Assembly (NCBI GenBank): GCA_035578155.1
Contig: JAPWDM010000014.1
Coordinates: forward strand, 7,242,001-7,306,000
DNA: 64,000 bases
Origin: Brachynemurus nebulosus
Lineage: Eukaryota > Arthropoda > Insecta > Neuroptera > Myrmeleontidae
Direction: 5' to 3'
Position 1 is the first letter of the stretch, and each line of letters opens with the position of its first letter. A program made the translations under genes and the position numbers. Positions 11,931 through 23,145 of the stretch are shown piece by piece. The notes beneath the pieces were generated by a model. It worked only from the letters and a program-made list of their open reading frames with translations, made no database searches and had not been told where the DNA came from.

Positions 11931-12150
11931 GTTAAATTTAACCATGCTTCATCACTTATGAATTTAAATAATTTCCGTTTTCTTGGCTTTATCTCTTTCA
12001 TTATTGCACTTACGTAAATTTTAAAACTGCAATTTGTTTTTAGAAAAGAAGAGAAGATTGATTTGTTTTGAATATAAGAATTATTTAATTTTTTAAATAA
12101 TTCTTATTGTTTCATGATCAACTGTATTTGAAACAGGGTATATACTTTAC
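11931..12150 (+). repeat. dispersed repeat, copy also at 24341-24547
   Basis: Shares long colinear stretches with 24341-24547 in the same orientation ('aaatttaaccatgcttcatc', 'tatcacttatgaatttaaat', 'agaagattgatttgtttt', 'ataagaattatttaattttt'). The element type is unknown. Confidence 0.65.
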
Positions 12151-12659
12151 TTTATATGCACAATCAAAATTTTTCACTTAAAATTAATTATCAAATAGGT
12201 CACTAACAATAATAACAACTGTGACGAATGTTACGATTATTTTTTCGATGACGAATTCTGATGACAGTAATTGTACCTGTTGTAGATACAGTATATTATA
12301 TACAACAGTGAATCTGAATAGAGGTATATAGAAATTCAGTAGTTTCAATATTATTGATGTATCGATAGATGCATACGTATATTATTATTTTATTTTAATT
12401 GGCTTTGGGGAATTTATAAATATCTATAGGCTCTATACTTGTTTATCATCAACGAACAGATAGATAATATCATCAAATGAATCAAATCTATTACATTGTA
12501 TAACATATCAGATATAAAATGTTTTGAATTCAATAATATACTAAGTGTAAAAAATTGTTACACCGTAATCAAAACGAAATGGATTAAATTCTGTTTTTAA
12601 CAATAAGAAAGCTAAAAAAGTTGCTTCTTTGTTAAAAAATGATGTTATTTTCTTTAAAA

Positions 12660-12890
12660 ACGACAGTCTAAAAACAGGGTCATGGAAATATATAGTGGGC
12701 CCAGTGGATAAATACATTTTTTCCACATTTTTCTACAGAAATATAAGTGACGACAACAAAAAAAAGTCTTTCTACTTTTCCCCGGGCACCCTACCAACAG
12801 CTACGGACCCCCACTTCAAATCCGGATCCTGGGCTACAACCCTGGCTATCATGCCCTCCTGTCGGGCCTGTCTAAAAATTCCAACCTCGT
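12660..12890 (+). repeat. GC-rich repeat fragment related to 54310-54500
   Basis: 'cccgggcaccctaccaacag' here and 'ctcgggccctctaccaacag' near 54419 belong to the same worn repeat; both are followed by CTACGG and a GGGCC-type context. Repeats with GGGCCGGA-type ends in this window (50297-50492) look hAT-like, so this may be a hAT-MITE fragment. Confidence 0.45.
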
Positions 12891-12979
12891 GAATGGCAGT
12901 TTAAAAGATTACCTAACCAATTTACTCGATACGATAACCACTTAAGGTAGTTGGTCGATAAAACGATTTTTTCAAAGGA

Positions 12980-13822
12980 TTTTAACAAAACTTCTCTAGA
13001 TATTTATTTAATTCAATACCAACAATACGAGTCCTTACCGAAAAAAAAATTGACCATCCCAATTTTGAGATAAACGATTTCAAAGTTTTGTAATTTTAAC
13101 ACAGGCTCTTATGGGAAAACTCTATTTTCTTTTTGAATAAAATAAAAATGTGTCAAAGGAATTTGATAAAAATTTAATATGTTATAAAATGCAAAGTTAC
13201 AGACCATATTTAAGAAGAAATAAAAATTATTCATCACGTCGTTTTTTAAATATAATTTATAAACATCATTTTACAACGTTTTTACCACGTTTTTTCAACA
13301 ATGTTTTCATATTGCTACAACATAAGCGCGTGGAAATTAAAAAAAAAAAGTAGTATACAAATATAATCACTGAAGAAATATTAATACATTATTTAATTTT
13401 TGATAAAATAAAAATTTTTTTTGAGATATACTTTTGTATAATGTATTAATATTTTTCAGTTATTATATTTGTAGACCACTTTTTTTTTTAATTGCCGCGT
13501 TGAAAAAGCGTTGTAAAAACGTTGCAAGATGATGTTTATAAATTATATTTCAAAAACGGCGTAGTGAATAATTTTTATTTGTTATTAAATATGGTTTGTA
13601 ACTTTGTATTTTATAACATATTAAATTTTTATCAAATTCCTGTGACACGTTTTCATTTTATTCAAAAAGAAAATCGAGTTTTCCCATAAGAGCCTGTGTT
13701 AAAATTACAAAACTTTGAAATCGTTTTTCTCAAAATGGGGATGGTAAATTTTTTTTTTTTTCGGTAAGGACTTGTATTGTTGGTATTGAATTAAATAAAT
13801 ATCTAGAGAAGTTTCGTTAAAA
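12980..13822. mobile_element. large palindrome (843 bp, arms about 420 bp)
   Basis: 12980 onward (TTTTAACAAAACTTCTCTAG) is mirrored by the sequence ending GAGAAGTTTCGTTAAAA at 13822. Positions sum to about 26802 throughout; for example TGTCAAAGG at 13151 pairs with CCTGTGACA at about 13643-13651. Arm identity is high, and the centre (around 13401) is AT-rich. No transposase. A foldback transposon or a tail-to-tail inverted duplication. Confidence 0.8.
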
Positions 13823-15799
13823 TTTAATAAAACATTAATTAAATCGTTGTTATTCCATTATTAATCTGATTGGCGCAAAAGTTTGAAGGCACTATAAATT
13901 GATCGATATTTCTGATTATTTTGAGGCAAATAAATATTAACACTTCTGATAGTTATACTTTCTAGGGATTTCAACATTGATATTTGTGTCTATTAATATT
14001 ATTGCCATTGCAGAGAAATAATATTATTACTGACCACAATTGTATTACCGCCTCTATACAATTTATACCCCGATATAATACCCAGGGATATCATTCTTGA
14101 TATTACCTTTTCACAGAATTACTGATCGGCATTGGTACCTGATACACTTACTGCAATCCAAAATTTCACCAGTATGATTCTTTAATAGGACGATTCTCTG
14201 ACAAGTGGTCAATAAAAATGAAATTTTCGAAATGGAATAATTTGATTGGAATCTAGTTTTTGTTATAAAGAAACTTATAAACTTTATCAAACAAGTAAAA
14301 TTTTTGAAAAAATATAACTAGTTTTTACGGTATAACACCAAAAATTTGACCCGTTGTAATTTGTCACCAATATCTGATTTGAAAATAAATTTCAGTATTG
14401 TTTTTTTAACACATAGCAGTGCGATTTTTTAAGCTGCATTGTTTTTTCCTAATAAGAAACAACTGTTTTCACAAGTGTGATCTCCTGTCCCGTGCGTCAC
14501 GCATAACATGATTCTTTCAAGTTATCTTTGAAATTAACAGATGAATTTTCTTTGAACGTAGGTTGTAAAGGTAGAATAACAGTGCAATTGCAAAAATATG
14601 TTTACATTAAATTTACATCATCTTGGAATTTTTTCATTTTTAATTTTAAAAATGTCACGTGCGTCCCATGATGCACGGGACGTGCAGATTTGACCAAGAA
14701 AATGAATAAATTTACACATTGGGTGTAGTAATACATGTTTATCATAACATTTTAAATAGGATACATCACACATTTTATGTATGCAGTGCCAGATTTACAC
14801 TAAGGGCACGCGGGGCACTGACCCCGGGCAACAAAATTTGAAAGACACGTGATAATTTTTTTTTGAGTCATTACTTATTTTCAAAATAAAGGCACTGTAT
14901 TCCCATTTAAAATCTATAGCCAGCTAATGAATATACTGTTTACAAAGATATTTAAACTAGAATGTAAACTTTGTACAATTATTCAAAAAACAAACAAAAA
15001 AAAAATAGTGAATAAATTTTATTATTTTCTTGAAAAGATATGAAATACAATAATTTATTATAAGTAAAACAGTAAGTTATATTTGATTTGAGAAGCTTAT
15101 TAACACAATATTAAGCAAGGTTACTTTAATGTCCCGTGCATCACGGTGCAGTGTACTATAAAATATCAAATAACTCGTTAAAAAACAAAAAAATTTTAAG
15201 ACAAAAATAAACATTATAAAGAGATTAATACAAGGAAAAATATTTGTGATAAGAAAAATAAAAATAATATCACAATTCACAGAAAATATTCAGTGAACTA
15301 GGCGAACCATAACTGAAGCATTCATACGAGTCCCTTGCATCACGCTTATTAATGTCTTATTTCTTGAGTACTGGATTTCAGATATAAATTAAATTATACT
15401 AATTAGATACATATTGGGATAATACCAGTTATAATATTTTGTTTAGATTATTATTAATTGTAGTTTTCTTTTAAAACATGTTTTTGTTGTACAAATGTGC
15501 GTCACGCTGAGAATTGCCCAATATCGTTATAAATATAGAGAAGAGTTAAGGACTAAATGGTTCGTCTTGTAGAAAAGTGTTGAAACTTTAATAAGTATAA
15601 ATGAGAAAATAGTCTACTTAATAAGAGTTCCAATCTAATATTTACCCAACAAGTTGTTGGACAATCTTTACGACGAGTGAGAATGAAACACCTATTTTGC
15701 ACGTGTTGCAAACAATATTTTCTGCAATTTTAAATTAAAATGGAATGTACACCATCATATTTATTGTAACTAATTCATGGATAACTATTACTTGTACTA
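13823..15799. other. AT-rich intron DNA with dispersed GTCCCGTGC(G/A)TCACG motifs
   Basis: No gene is supported. Five related GC-rich motifs stand out at 14487-14502, 14656-14684, 15131-15147, 15330-15345 and 15497-15508. A short fragment near 14788-14860 (GCCAGATTTACACTAAGGGC onward) looks like a worn hAT-MITE end. Confidence 0.5.
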
Positions 15800-17703
15800 A
15801 CAAGGAATGTTACGGAAGTGTACCCCTGCGATTTTGTTTATTTTAAGATATATTGTAGTACTTGACAAAGTAACAAACATATTTTAATTATACGTGCCCA
15901 ATCCCATCTTTAGGGGGTAAAACACCCCTTCAAAAATTTCCTAAAAAATCATATTTTGGTATTTTTCCCATACTAGACCTTAAGCAATTTTGATGAAAAG
16001 TGGTCAAAAGATTTAGACTGAGGTTACATTACTATAGAATTTTTTTCATTGGGGTCACTTCATTTTTAAGGGGTGAAACACCCCTAAGAGTGGGTTTTTA
16101 AAAAAATTTTTAGGGAAATCATAGCTCAAATTCTTTAAAATTCTATAAAAAGACTACAAGTTATTAGTTAATAAATAATACGTGTTACCCACTGTAATGG
16201 CACGGCGTAACTGGGGGGCTATGGGGGGCTCTATATGAGAACGAAATTTTTAACAAAAATTAAATATTTTGGATTTTACTCGCTATAAAATTTATAAAAT
16301 CTCAAAAATAAGGTTAACTGGCAAACTCCTTGACTTGAAATAGATAGTTCTGAAACACTGAAATAGCATCATGAAAAAAAATTTTCGATTGTAGCTTGTA
16401 ATTAAATGTGATGGGTTATGAAGAATAGTGGAAGAATATACAAGTAAAAATATAATTTAAGTTTTATTTATTATTTTGAGTAGATGTTGAATAGTGGTAC
16501 AGTGAACGGATGTTAAAGTGCTTCAGTATGCCTGTATTTTACAATGTATTTATCAAATATTATAGAAGTATTAAAAAATGTTATTTAGAATTATGGGTAA
16601 TAATTTACGCAGTAATGATATTCTTCAAAGAAGTGTCTTAAGCAGAGCGAATTCGTGCACCAACAACATCTTATAACAGATAATTCTTCACAACCTTCAA
16701 TTTCGCATTTGGGGGACAAATTTTCTTGGAGAGCAAAGGCAACTGGATTCTCAAATTTTTCTGGTTTCTTACTTATGTATCCGCTTTTGTACCATGAATA
16801 ACGGAATAATTTTTGATATCGAGGAGAAGAAAATTGGTTATGAATCAGTGATTGCAGATTTATTATGTTGTTACGAGAATGAAGATTGATATCGTAATTG
16901 AATAGCATTATACTATCCGAAAACCGCTTGATAAAATTATTCCATATTCGGAATCCGTATACATCTAGTGGTTGTATCTTCCCTGTAGTCCCTTTAGGTA
17001 TTATCATGACTGTTATTTCTTTGTCTGTATATGTTAATTCGTTAATGGTAATCGGACAATTTACACTCCACGAATCTACTAAAAGGACACTTTTTTTACC
17101 GGTATTTGGCAAAAAAACTTCTTTTATTCACATTTTGAAAAGATCCACAAGCCATAAAATAAAGTAAAGAATTAAATAATTTATTGATAATTAATCTTGA
17201 AAATTTTAAAAATTTTATAGTGAGGAAAACCCAAAATATTTAATTTTTATTAAAAATTTCGTTCTCATACAGGGCCCCCCATAGCCCCTCAGTTACTCCG
17301 CGCCACTACAGTGAGTAACACGTATTATTTATTAACTAATAACCTGTAGCCTTTTTACAGAATTTTAAAGAATTTGAGCTATGATTTCCCTAAAAAAATT
17401 TTTAAAAACCCACTCTTAGGGGTGTTTCACCCCTTAAAAATGAAGTGACCCCAGTGAAAAAAATTCTGTAGTAATGTAACCTCAGTCTAAATCTTTTGAC
17501 CACTTTTCATCAAAATTGCTTAAGGGCTAGTATGGGAAAAATACCAAAATATGATTTTTCAGGAAATTTTTGAAGGGGTGTTTTACCCCCTAAATATGGG
17601 ATTGGGCACGTATAATTAAAATATGTTTGTTACTTTGTCAAGTACTACAATATATCTTAAAATGAACAAAATCGCAGGGGTACACTTCCGTAACATTCCT
17701 TGT
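15800..17703. mobile_element. DDE_1-type DNA transposon with about 510-bp inverted arms
   Basis: 15800-16312 is the reverse complement of 17190-17703 (shared blocks GGGGTGAAACACCCCT, AAAATCATATTTTGGTATTT and others). Between the arms lies a C-terminal transposase fragment on the minus strand (16594-17112). A partial copy of one arm recurs at 24100-24870. The right end is cut: the partial copy continues CCTTGTTAGTA, while here it changes after CCTTGT into a GGGCC-rich fragment. Confidence 0.75.
16594..17112 (-). pseudogene. C-terminal fragment of a DDE_1 (pogo/jerky-like) transposase with Cys/His tail
   Basis: An open frame of 173 residues without its own ATG; it appears as the tail of a longer protein whose N-terminal half is missing. 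'LLVDSW' near the start would carry the second catalytic Asp. 'PKGTTGKIQPLDVYGFRIW' about 30 residues later holds the third, in the usual DDE_1 setting 'GTT..IQPLDV'. The last 45 residues hold a C-x4-C-x8-CC-x2-C-x4-C-x2-H-x5-H-x-C pattern ('CEIEGCEEL', 'RCCWCTNSLCLRHFFEEYHYC'[first part]), likely a zinc-binding tail. It sits between the long inverted arms of its element. The family assignment comes from motif memory, and the subfamily is uncertain. Confidence 0.65.
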
Positions 17704-18814
17704 AAGGGCCAGTGAAAGAAATGACGGGCCCCCGGGGTACAAAAAAAAATTTTCAAAGCCATTTTGGCACTGTTATAAGCAACTAGGTATAAAGTTAACA
17801 TTTTAATTGAGAACTGTAAAAAGAAAATTTATACCCACCTTACAGATACAAATTTTGGTTTTATAATAACAGGAAACATGACATCAGACCATATTTGAAG
17901 AAATTTCTAAAAATTACTTACTAATTTTTATTAATTTATGTATATTCCTAAAATATGATCATTAAATTCAAATAAATCTAAATTTGGTGATGACCAATCC
18001 ATCGGTATATGTATAAACAACTGTCAACAGGTGAATAAAAGTAAATCTATGAATTATAACTTTCACTATGTCTAATGAAAAATATGACATTTTCATGATT
18101 CAGACAAAAATAGTTCAGAACTAGAAGTTTCGAACAATCTAGTTTTCGCTTTTCAGAGTGCCCCGTATCTGTATTCAGTGTTTATTTATTTTGTTACATC
18201 GAAAAGCAAGTTTTACACGGTTATTCAAGAATCAAGATGATACTGATCTACCATAATTTGGATAATCGGGACTCTACCCTACTAGGAGAACTGGTACCAG
18301 ATTTTATTCCTTACTTTAAAAATTATGGAATATCCAATGTCGGCGAGAGTGAGGGAGCCGGGGCTGTAGGACGGGGGCCCAGGAAAAAGTGTAAGTGTTC
18401 TTTTTTTTGTTCGTTGACTGTATTTCTGCGGAAAAATTTTTTTGTTTGTTCCCGGGCCCCTCCCCTTTCTTTCTCCGACCCTGTTAATATCAATACCAAC
18501 AGAGACCTTAATATCCAAAAAGTATCTCTTTTATACCCACAAATATTCCAAATAAGTTAATAAATTTCTGCCATAATTATTAATTATTATTTTCCTAAAA
18601 GGCCACTTCACATCATTATAAATATGTATGTTTCCAACGATGAGGGAAAATTTATGTAGGGTGAATGCACCATTAAAAGTCAACGAATTAAGCACTCTTT
18701 TATCTTTGAGTTGCAATATCAATAATAAAAATAAACTCTAGAATCATTGTCGGGTGGTTCAGTTTAGAATAAATATTTAAAACCGAATTATAGTAAATCT
18801 GGCTACTCTTTATC
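17704..18814. other. AT-rich spacer with worn GGGCC-rich fragments
   Basis: 17704-17775 (GGGCCAGTG, ACGGGCCCCCGGGG) and 18345-18475 (GGCTGTAGGACGGGGGCCC, TTCCCGGGCCCCTCC) look like fragments of a hAT-type MITE. The open frames over this segment on both strands follow from its composition. No gene is supported. Confidence 0.4.
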
Positions 18815-19034
18815 TACACGGAGAGAAAATTCCTATAAAAATTACTGTGCTCATACTACAATCGACGTGTAACAGGCGAACATGTCCAATTTTCGTACGG
18901 TAAAATTATAAAAATTACAATAATATAACTATAAGTTTTATAATTTTACCGTACAAAAATTGGATATGTTCGCCTGTTACACGTCGATTGTAGTATGAGC
19001 ATAGTAGTTTTTATAGGAATTTTCTCTCCGTGTA
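18815..19034. mobile_element. foldback MITE, near-perfect 220-bp palindrome, copy 2
   Basis: Same element as 7570-7789: starts TACACGGAGAGAAAATTCC, ends TTTTCTCTCCGTGTA, with CGACGTGTAACAGGCGAACA and its inverse around a TA-rich centre. The two copies are about 11 kb apart in the same intron. Confidence 0.85.
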
Positions 19035-19487
19035 CAAGCTGTCACATTTAGCATTCAACTAAAATAGTATAAAAGATATTATTCATCTTTCAGCCCCCCA
19101 TGAATTATTAAAACAATCAATTACAATATAATGTTGCACTCAGGTGTGTCCACCCTATTCTCTTATAAAATACAGCAATTCAAGACTGGTGGTGTACTCT
19201 ATCAATGGCACGGATAATATCACTAAATGTTCTCTACATCGTCGATACATACCGACACGGATGATTGTGTCCTCTATGTTTGAAAGTGAGAATCACCACT
19301 ACATCAGAGATACAAACCTCATCATTTATTTGATTAGTCTTGAACTTATGTACTAGATGGCAGAGTCAGACACAAAATTTAAAAAATAACCTTTAAATTA
19401 ACAAGCAGTTATAATGGTTATACTATGGTGAGTTTTAAACGTTTTTTAAAATTATTTAAAGTATCTATAAATAAAAAATTTTTGGCA

Positions 19488-19492
19488 CTAAC
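19488..19492 (-). promoter_or_regulatory. 5' splice site after PKG exon (GTTAG)
   Basis: On the minus strand the exon ends GAAG and is followed by GTTAGT (plus-strand ACTAAC, 19487-19492). Splitting here leaves one base of a Glu/Asp codon, which fits the family sequence 'YVME(E/D)'. Without splicing the frame stops two codons on. Confidence 0.8.
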
Positions 19493-19659
19493 CTTCCATA
19501 ACATACATGATGCTTCCAACATCACCCTCTTTGATAATGATACTGCCGGCAGCATATTGCACTGGATACATACAGTCGACAATTTCACGAATTTGTGTCA
19601 TTTCTAAATTCTTCATGAAGTCATTGTCGAGAATGGCGCTCTTGATCAACTCGCGCGAT
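19493..19659 (-). CDS. for: cGMP-dependent protein kinase (PKG-I / foraging), exon starting the first cGMP-binding domain
   Basis: An internal exon of 167 bp: one base closing a codon, 55 full codons, and one base opening the next. It encodes '[20 protein letters not shown]' and continues with '[13 protein letters not shown]' and '[15 protein letters not shown]'. This is the hallmark N-terminal part of cyclic-nucleotide-binding domain A of PKG-I kinases, closely matching insect foraging and vertebrate PKG1. The domain binds cGMP and releases the autoinhibitory segment from the kinase site in the cytoplasm; in insects the gene influences feeding and locomotor behaviour. The 3' splice site is a good one (TTTTTCTCTTGTTTTTCAG just upstream on the minus strand). 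Its phase joins exactly to the exon at 45942-46387, forming AA+A = Lys. The next exon should begin beyond coordinate 19487, and I did not find it in the window. No disabling change is seen. Confidence 0.95.
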
Positions 19660-19679
19660 CTGAAAAACAAGAGAAAAAG
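19660..19679 (-). promoter_or_regulatory. 3' splice site (polypyrimidine tract and CAG) before PKG exon
   Basis: The minus strand reads CTTTTTCTCTTGTTTTTCAG directly before the exon (plus-strand CTGAAAAACAAG...). A strong pyrimidine tract and CAG. It defines the 3' end of the intron that starts at 45941. Confidence 0.85.
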
Positions 19680-19837
19680 TCATGATAACACAAATTTGTA
19701 ATAGTTGTAAACTAAAGTTATCATCATAAAATGTCTAACAAGGAGGGGCTCCATGTTGGAAAACTTAATTGTAGTAGTTAAACTTATAGGGGACGCAAAT
19801 GACATTTAAAGTCGAGCGTCCTAAAATAAATATAAAA

Positions 19838-19987
19838 AAGGAGGGGCTCAGACATCCGGGTTATCGATTTTGTTGAAATTTCTGAGAGTTGCATTTGACT
19901 ACTTTATCCTGATCTTATACTAGAGATTTCCTACAAACCTACAAAATTTCAGCAAAATCGGTGACCCAAACGTCTGAGCGCCTCCTT
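19838..19987. mobile_element. small MITE (about 150 bp) in the intron, 180 bp before the PKG exon
   Basis: Left end AAGGAGGGGCTCAGACATCC, right end the diverged inverse GTCTGAGCGCCTCCTT, with ATCGATTTTGTTGAAATTT and AAATTTCAGCAAAATCGGT as subterminal partners. A related end (AAGGAGGGGCTCCATG) also lies at 19739. Non-coding. Confidence 0.6.
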
Positions 19988-20109
19988 GTAAGTGGAACTG
20001 ACAAAACTGAATCGAATCGTTTGCAATAAGGAACGGGGCAAGTAGTTTTCCAATGAAAAAAAATTCCAATATTTCATAGACCAGGAGATAATAATAGATT
20101 TTAGTACAC

Positions 20110-20820
20110 AATTTTCGCACTTCAACGTTAAAGTAACTAAAAAGTTTACTAAAAATTAATTATTTATGTCACAAGAATTTTAAAGAAAATGATAGAATAG
20201 CGAAACTGGAAGCAAATTTTAGGTTTTGGAGTCGTTCTCTTAATTTATCAAAACTAGATCATGTAGAACCACTGGAAAGGTTCATGGCCCTTGAATTCTA
20301 TAAAGGACCATGACTTCTTGTTCTTACAATAGTCATATAATTTCTAAAAGGCATTTTATCATTTTAATAGCAAAAATCGAAAATTCACAATCAAGTTACT
20401 CTAATTAAATTAACCTCCCTGATTCAAATCTCTTTCATACAACTTGATTTGACAAAAAATTTTTTAATTAATGACGTCATGAGGTTCACTAAAATTTTAC
20501 AATGTCTAAAATCCGTAAATAAAACGACAGAATGGTGAAACTGAAAGTGAATAATAGGTTCCCGAAGCGGGTCTCTTTAATTTTATTAAAACTAGACAGG
20601 AAAGACCATTAAAAAGAGGACTTGTTGAATTAATTACACTTTTAAAAGAAACTTCCTTATTTTGATAGTAAAAATCAAAAGTTTACAACCAAATTATTCT
20701 AATTTAACCAATAATTTTAATTAACTCCCATAAAGCCTGGATATGAGAAAAATTTTTTAACTTAGTGACGTCAGCAAGTTTGTTAAAATTTTTCCACGTC
20801 TAAAAAATTAAATTAATTTG
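20110..20820 (+). repeat. degenerate tandem repeat, units of about 295-335 bp
   Basis: Ordered words repeat. GCGAAACTGGAAGC...TCTCTTAATTTATCAAAACTAGA near 20200 recurs as GTGAAACTGAAAGT...TCTCTTTAATTTTATTAAAACTAGA near 20535. ATGACGTCAT near 20472 recurs as GTGACGTCAG near 20766. Similar modules with the word GACGTCA also occur near 54080. It looks like an old satellite-like array. Confidence 0.55.
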
Positions 20821-21581
20821 GAAGTGGAAATAAAAATTTGCTAAAATAAGCATTATGAAGCCATTAAAAAAATGTAACCCTCTCCTAATCTTAAATCTGG
20901 ATACGCCTTTGACTCTCATGCAAATGAGACTAGAAGTATGTGACGTCCACTTCAGGTTGTCGATCGATTTATTCCACTCAATAATTAATTTATTTATACA
21001 TTTAATTTAAAAATAGATTCCTAGAAACAACTTAAGAAACGAATTTTTTTCAAACTTGTACACTACAAATACAATAATGCTGAATATTATTCCAAATTCC
21101 CACACATCTTCCAGTCAACAAATAAATTTACAATTGTAATTTAAAATGTAACATAAATCCATTAGCGTAACAAACAGACCATTTTTCTCAAGAAAAAAGA
21201 AACACTTTCCGATCGCCAACGCTTCCACACGCAAAGTAAATAAATTATTACCAGGTAAACCAGTTTGCTAATATTTTCATTTTAACACAAAATATGATTG
21301 CATGTAATCAAACAAAATAATACCATGTCAGCCGTAGATACATACTAGTGTGTGTAAAAACGAAGCTGTAAGTAAAATTAAATTTGCTTATCATGAAGCA
21401 TTATTAAGACAACAACGGCACAGCTGGGAAGAAAAAAAATTGTAATATGTAAATTAAAAGTTGTTGGTAAATAGAAGTCAGTTAGATGAGGTATGGAATA
21501 ATATCAGTAGTAAAGACAGTAGCGGGAAACAATATTAACACAATTATTTTAACAAATTGAACATTATCTAAACCGACGGTC
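20821..21581. other. AT-rich intron DNA, nothing recognised
   Basis: No ORF, inverted repeat or repeat boundary was supported in this stretch. Confidence 0.45.
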
Positions 21582-22435
21582 CACAGTGGTCTGAAAAATT
21601 TTTTTAGCGCGACAAAATTTTTTTTCTGGCTTAATAGCTTTTTTTATCTTAATAATTGGGAAAAATATAAGAAAAAAATTTACGAATTACGTACTCAAGT
21701 TTATGAGGAAGCAATTTCAAAAACGTCTGAAAATCATAGACTAATAACCGTTTATTTGAAAATTTTTCACAATTTTTTACTTTATTCATGCTAAGCAATA
21801 ATATAGAAACTGTCATAATATTAAAATCAAGAAATTAAACAAAATCAAAGTCGGAATCAGATTCATTTCGCGGCATTGGTTACTGAGCTCTAAAATTTAC
21901 GGACGGACACCGACGGATATAAAACTTAATTCAGCTCTTTAATTATGCGTTAAGGTATAAGGAATAAGTTAATCAGAACTAGAACTTCAAACCTCTTAAA
22001 ACACTTTTTAAAAGTTTATGTAAAAATTGCTTTCTTTGTTTTTTAAAATGAAAAAACAACAAATCTTCAACGAGCTGCCACTTATATCCTAACTGTTAAA
22101 ATAAACCAAATGCACATCAAAATACTCTAAGAATGTACGAATGATACGAATATTAACAATAAATAGATACCACAATCTTGCCCAACGGAATATTAAAAAA
22201 CAAAAATAAAAACAAATATTTGTTTAAACAGCCTCATGCCACTTTCTCATTCACAACTAATAAAAGAACAACTTTACTATTGCCGTAACAACAAGTTTTG
22301 ACCTTCTTGGATAAATAATGGTTGAAAAAAGTTAATTTAACCATTTGACAATAAGACTCGGTAATGACCATTAGAATTCGCGACAAAAATTTTTTTGATT
22401 TATGTCGTGCTAGAATGATTTTTCAGACCACTGTG
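21582..22435. mobile_element. non-autonomous DNA transposon (854 bp)
   Basis: Starts CACAGTGGTCTGAAAAATTT and ends with the inverse ATGATTTTTCAGACCACTGTG. Subterminal GCGCGACAAAATTTTTT and AAATTTTTTTGATTTATGTCG also pair across the ends. I see no clear target duplication. The interior is AT-rich and non-coding. Confidence 0.65.
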
Positions 22436-23059
22436 CGATCCAGTACAGAACTTTTTGAAACAATTCTTAATTAATCTATTTTTAACAAACTATGATTCTG
22501 TAGAGTCGCCTTCAAGTATTCTTTTTTAACAGACAAACGTTGTAGAAAGCTGAGAAGAACAGAGGGAGCTTTTCTTCGGTGAAACCACAGAATATTACAA
22601 AAAGTGAGCTCGCATCTCTATATTAACGAAATCAGTGTCGCCAAAAATCGAACCAATCCCCACTCACATGTTATGTACATACACAGAGTTTGTATTTGTA
22701 TATGTGTATAGTGGGTATTAGTATGTGTTATCGCTGCTATATACCTGCTGCAGGTACACGTATATGTACTGTGGATCTACTGTATGTATCTATCTGATAA
22801 CAATGATCCAACAATCACCAACAATTCTTGTTAGTTTTGCAGCAGCTTGTGCACGACTGAATCACCTAAGCTGTGACCGACTAACAAGCAACTCAAAACG
22901 ATCCGCTCCATTCTAGTGTTCTGTGGGTGATTCCTTTTATGACAAGAGTAGAGAAAAACCGGCAAAAGATGACATAAAAAGCACTTTTACGTCGTATAGT
23001 TTCAGAGAAAAATTCTAAAAAAAAAGCTCCAAACGTTTGAATCACAGACCAATGAACAC

Positions 23060-23145
<86 letters not shown>

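Larger units (their letters stand above)
10351..12979. other. AT-rich intron DNA with a hairpin cluster and two repeat fragments
   Basis: No gene is supported. It contains the hairpin cluster at 11021-11132, the repeat at 11931-12150, and a GC-richer fragment at 12660-12890 that resembles 54310-54500 (shared 'ctaccaacagctacgg' and 'gggcc'-rich context). Confidence 0.5.

Noticed and set aside
18237..18560. 107-codon ORF and an overlapping antisense ORF
   Set aside because: Overlaps a GGGCC-rich repeat fragment on both strands; looks like a repeat, not a gene.
1..19487. Next exon of PKG (rest of the first cGMP-binding domain)
   Set aside because: I looked for a frame continuing after 'YVME' with the family's glycine/glutamate-rich phosphate-binding motif on the minus strand and did not find one; a short exon could still have been missed by eye.
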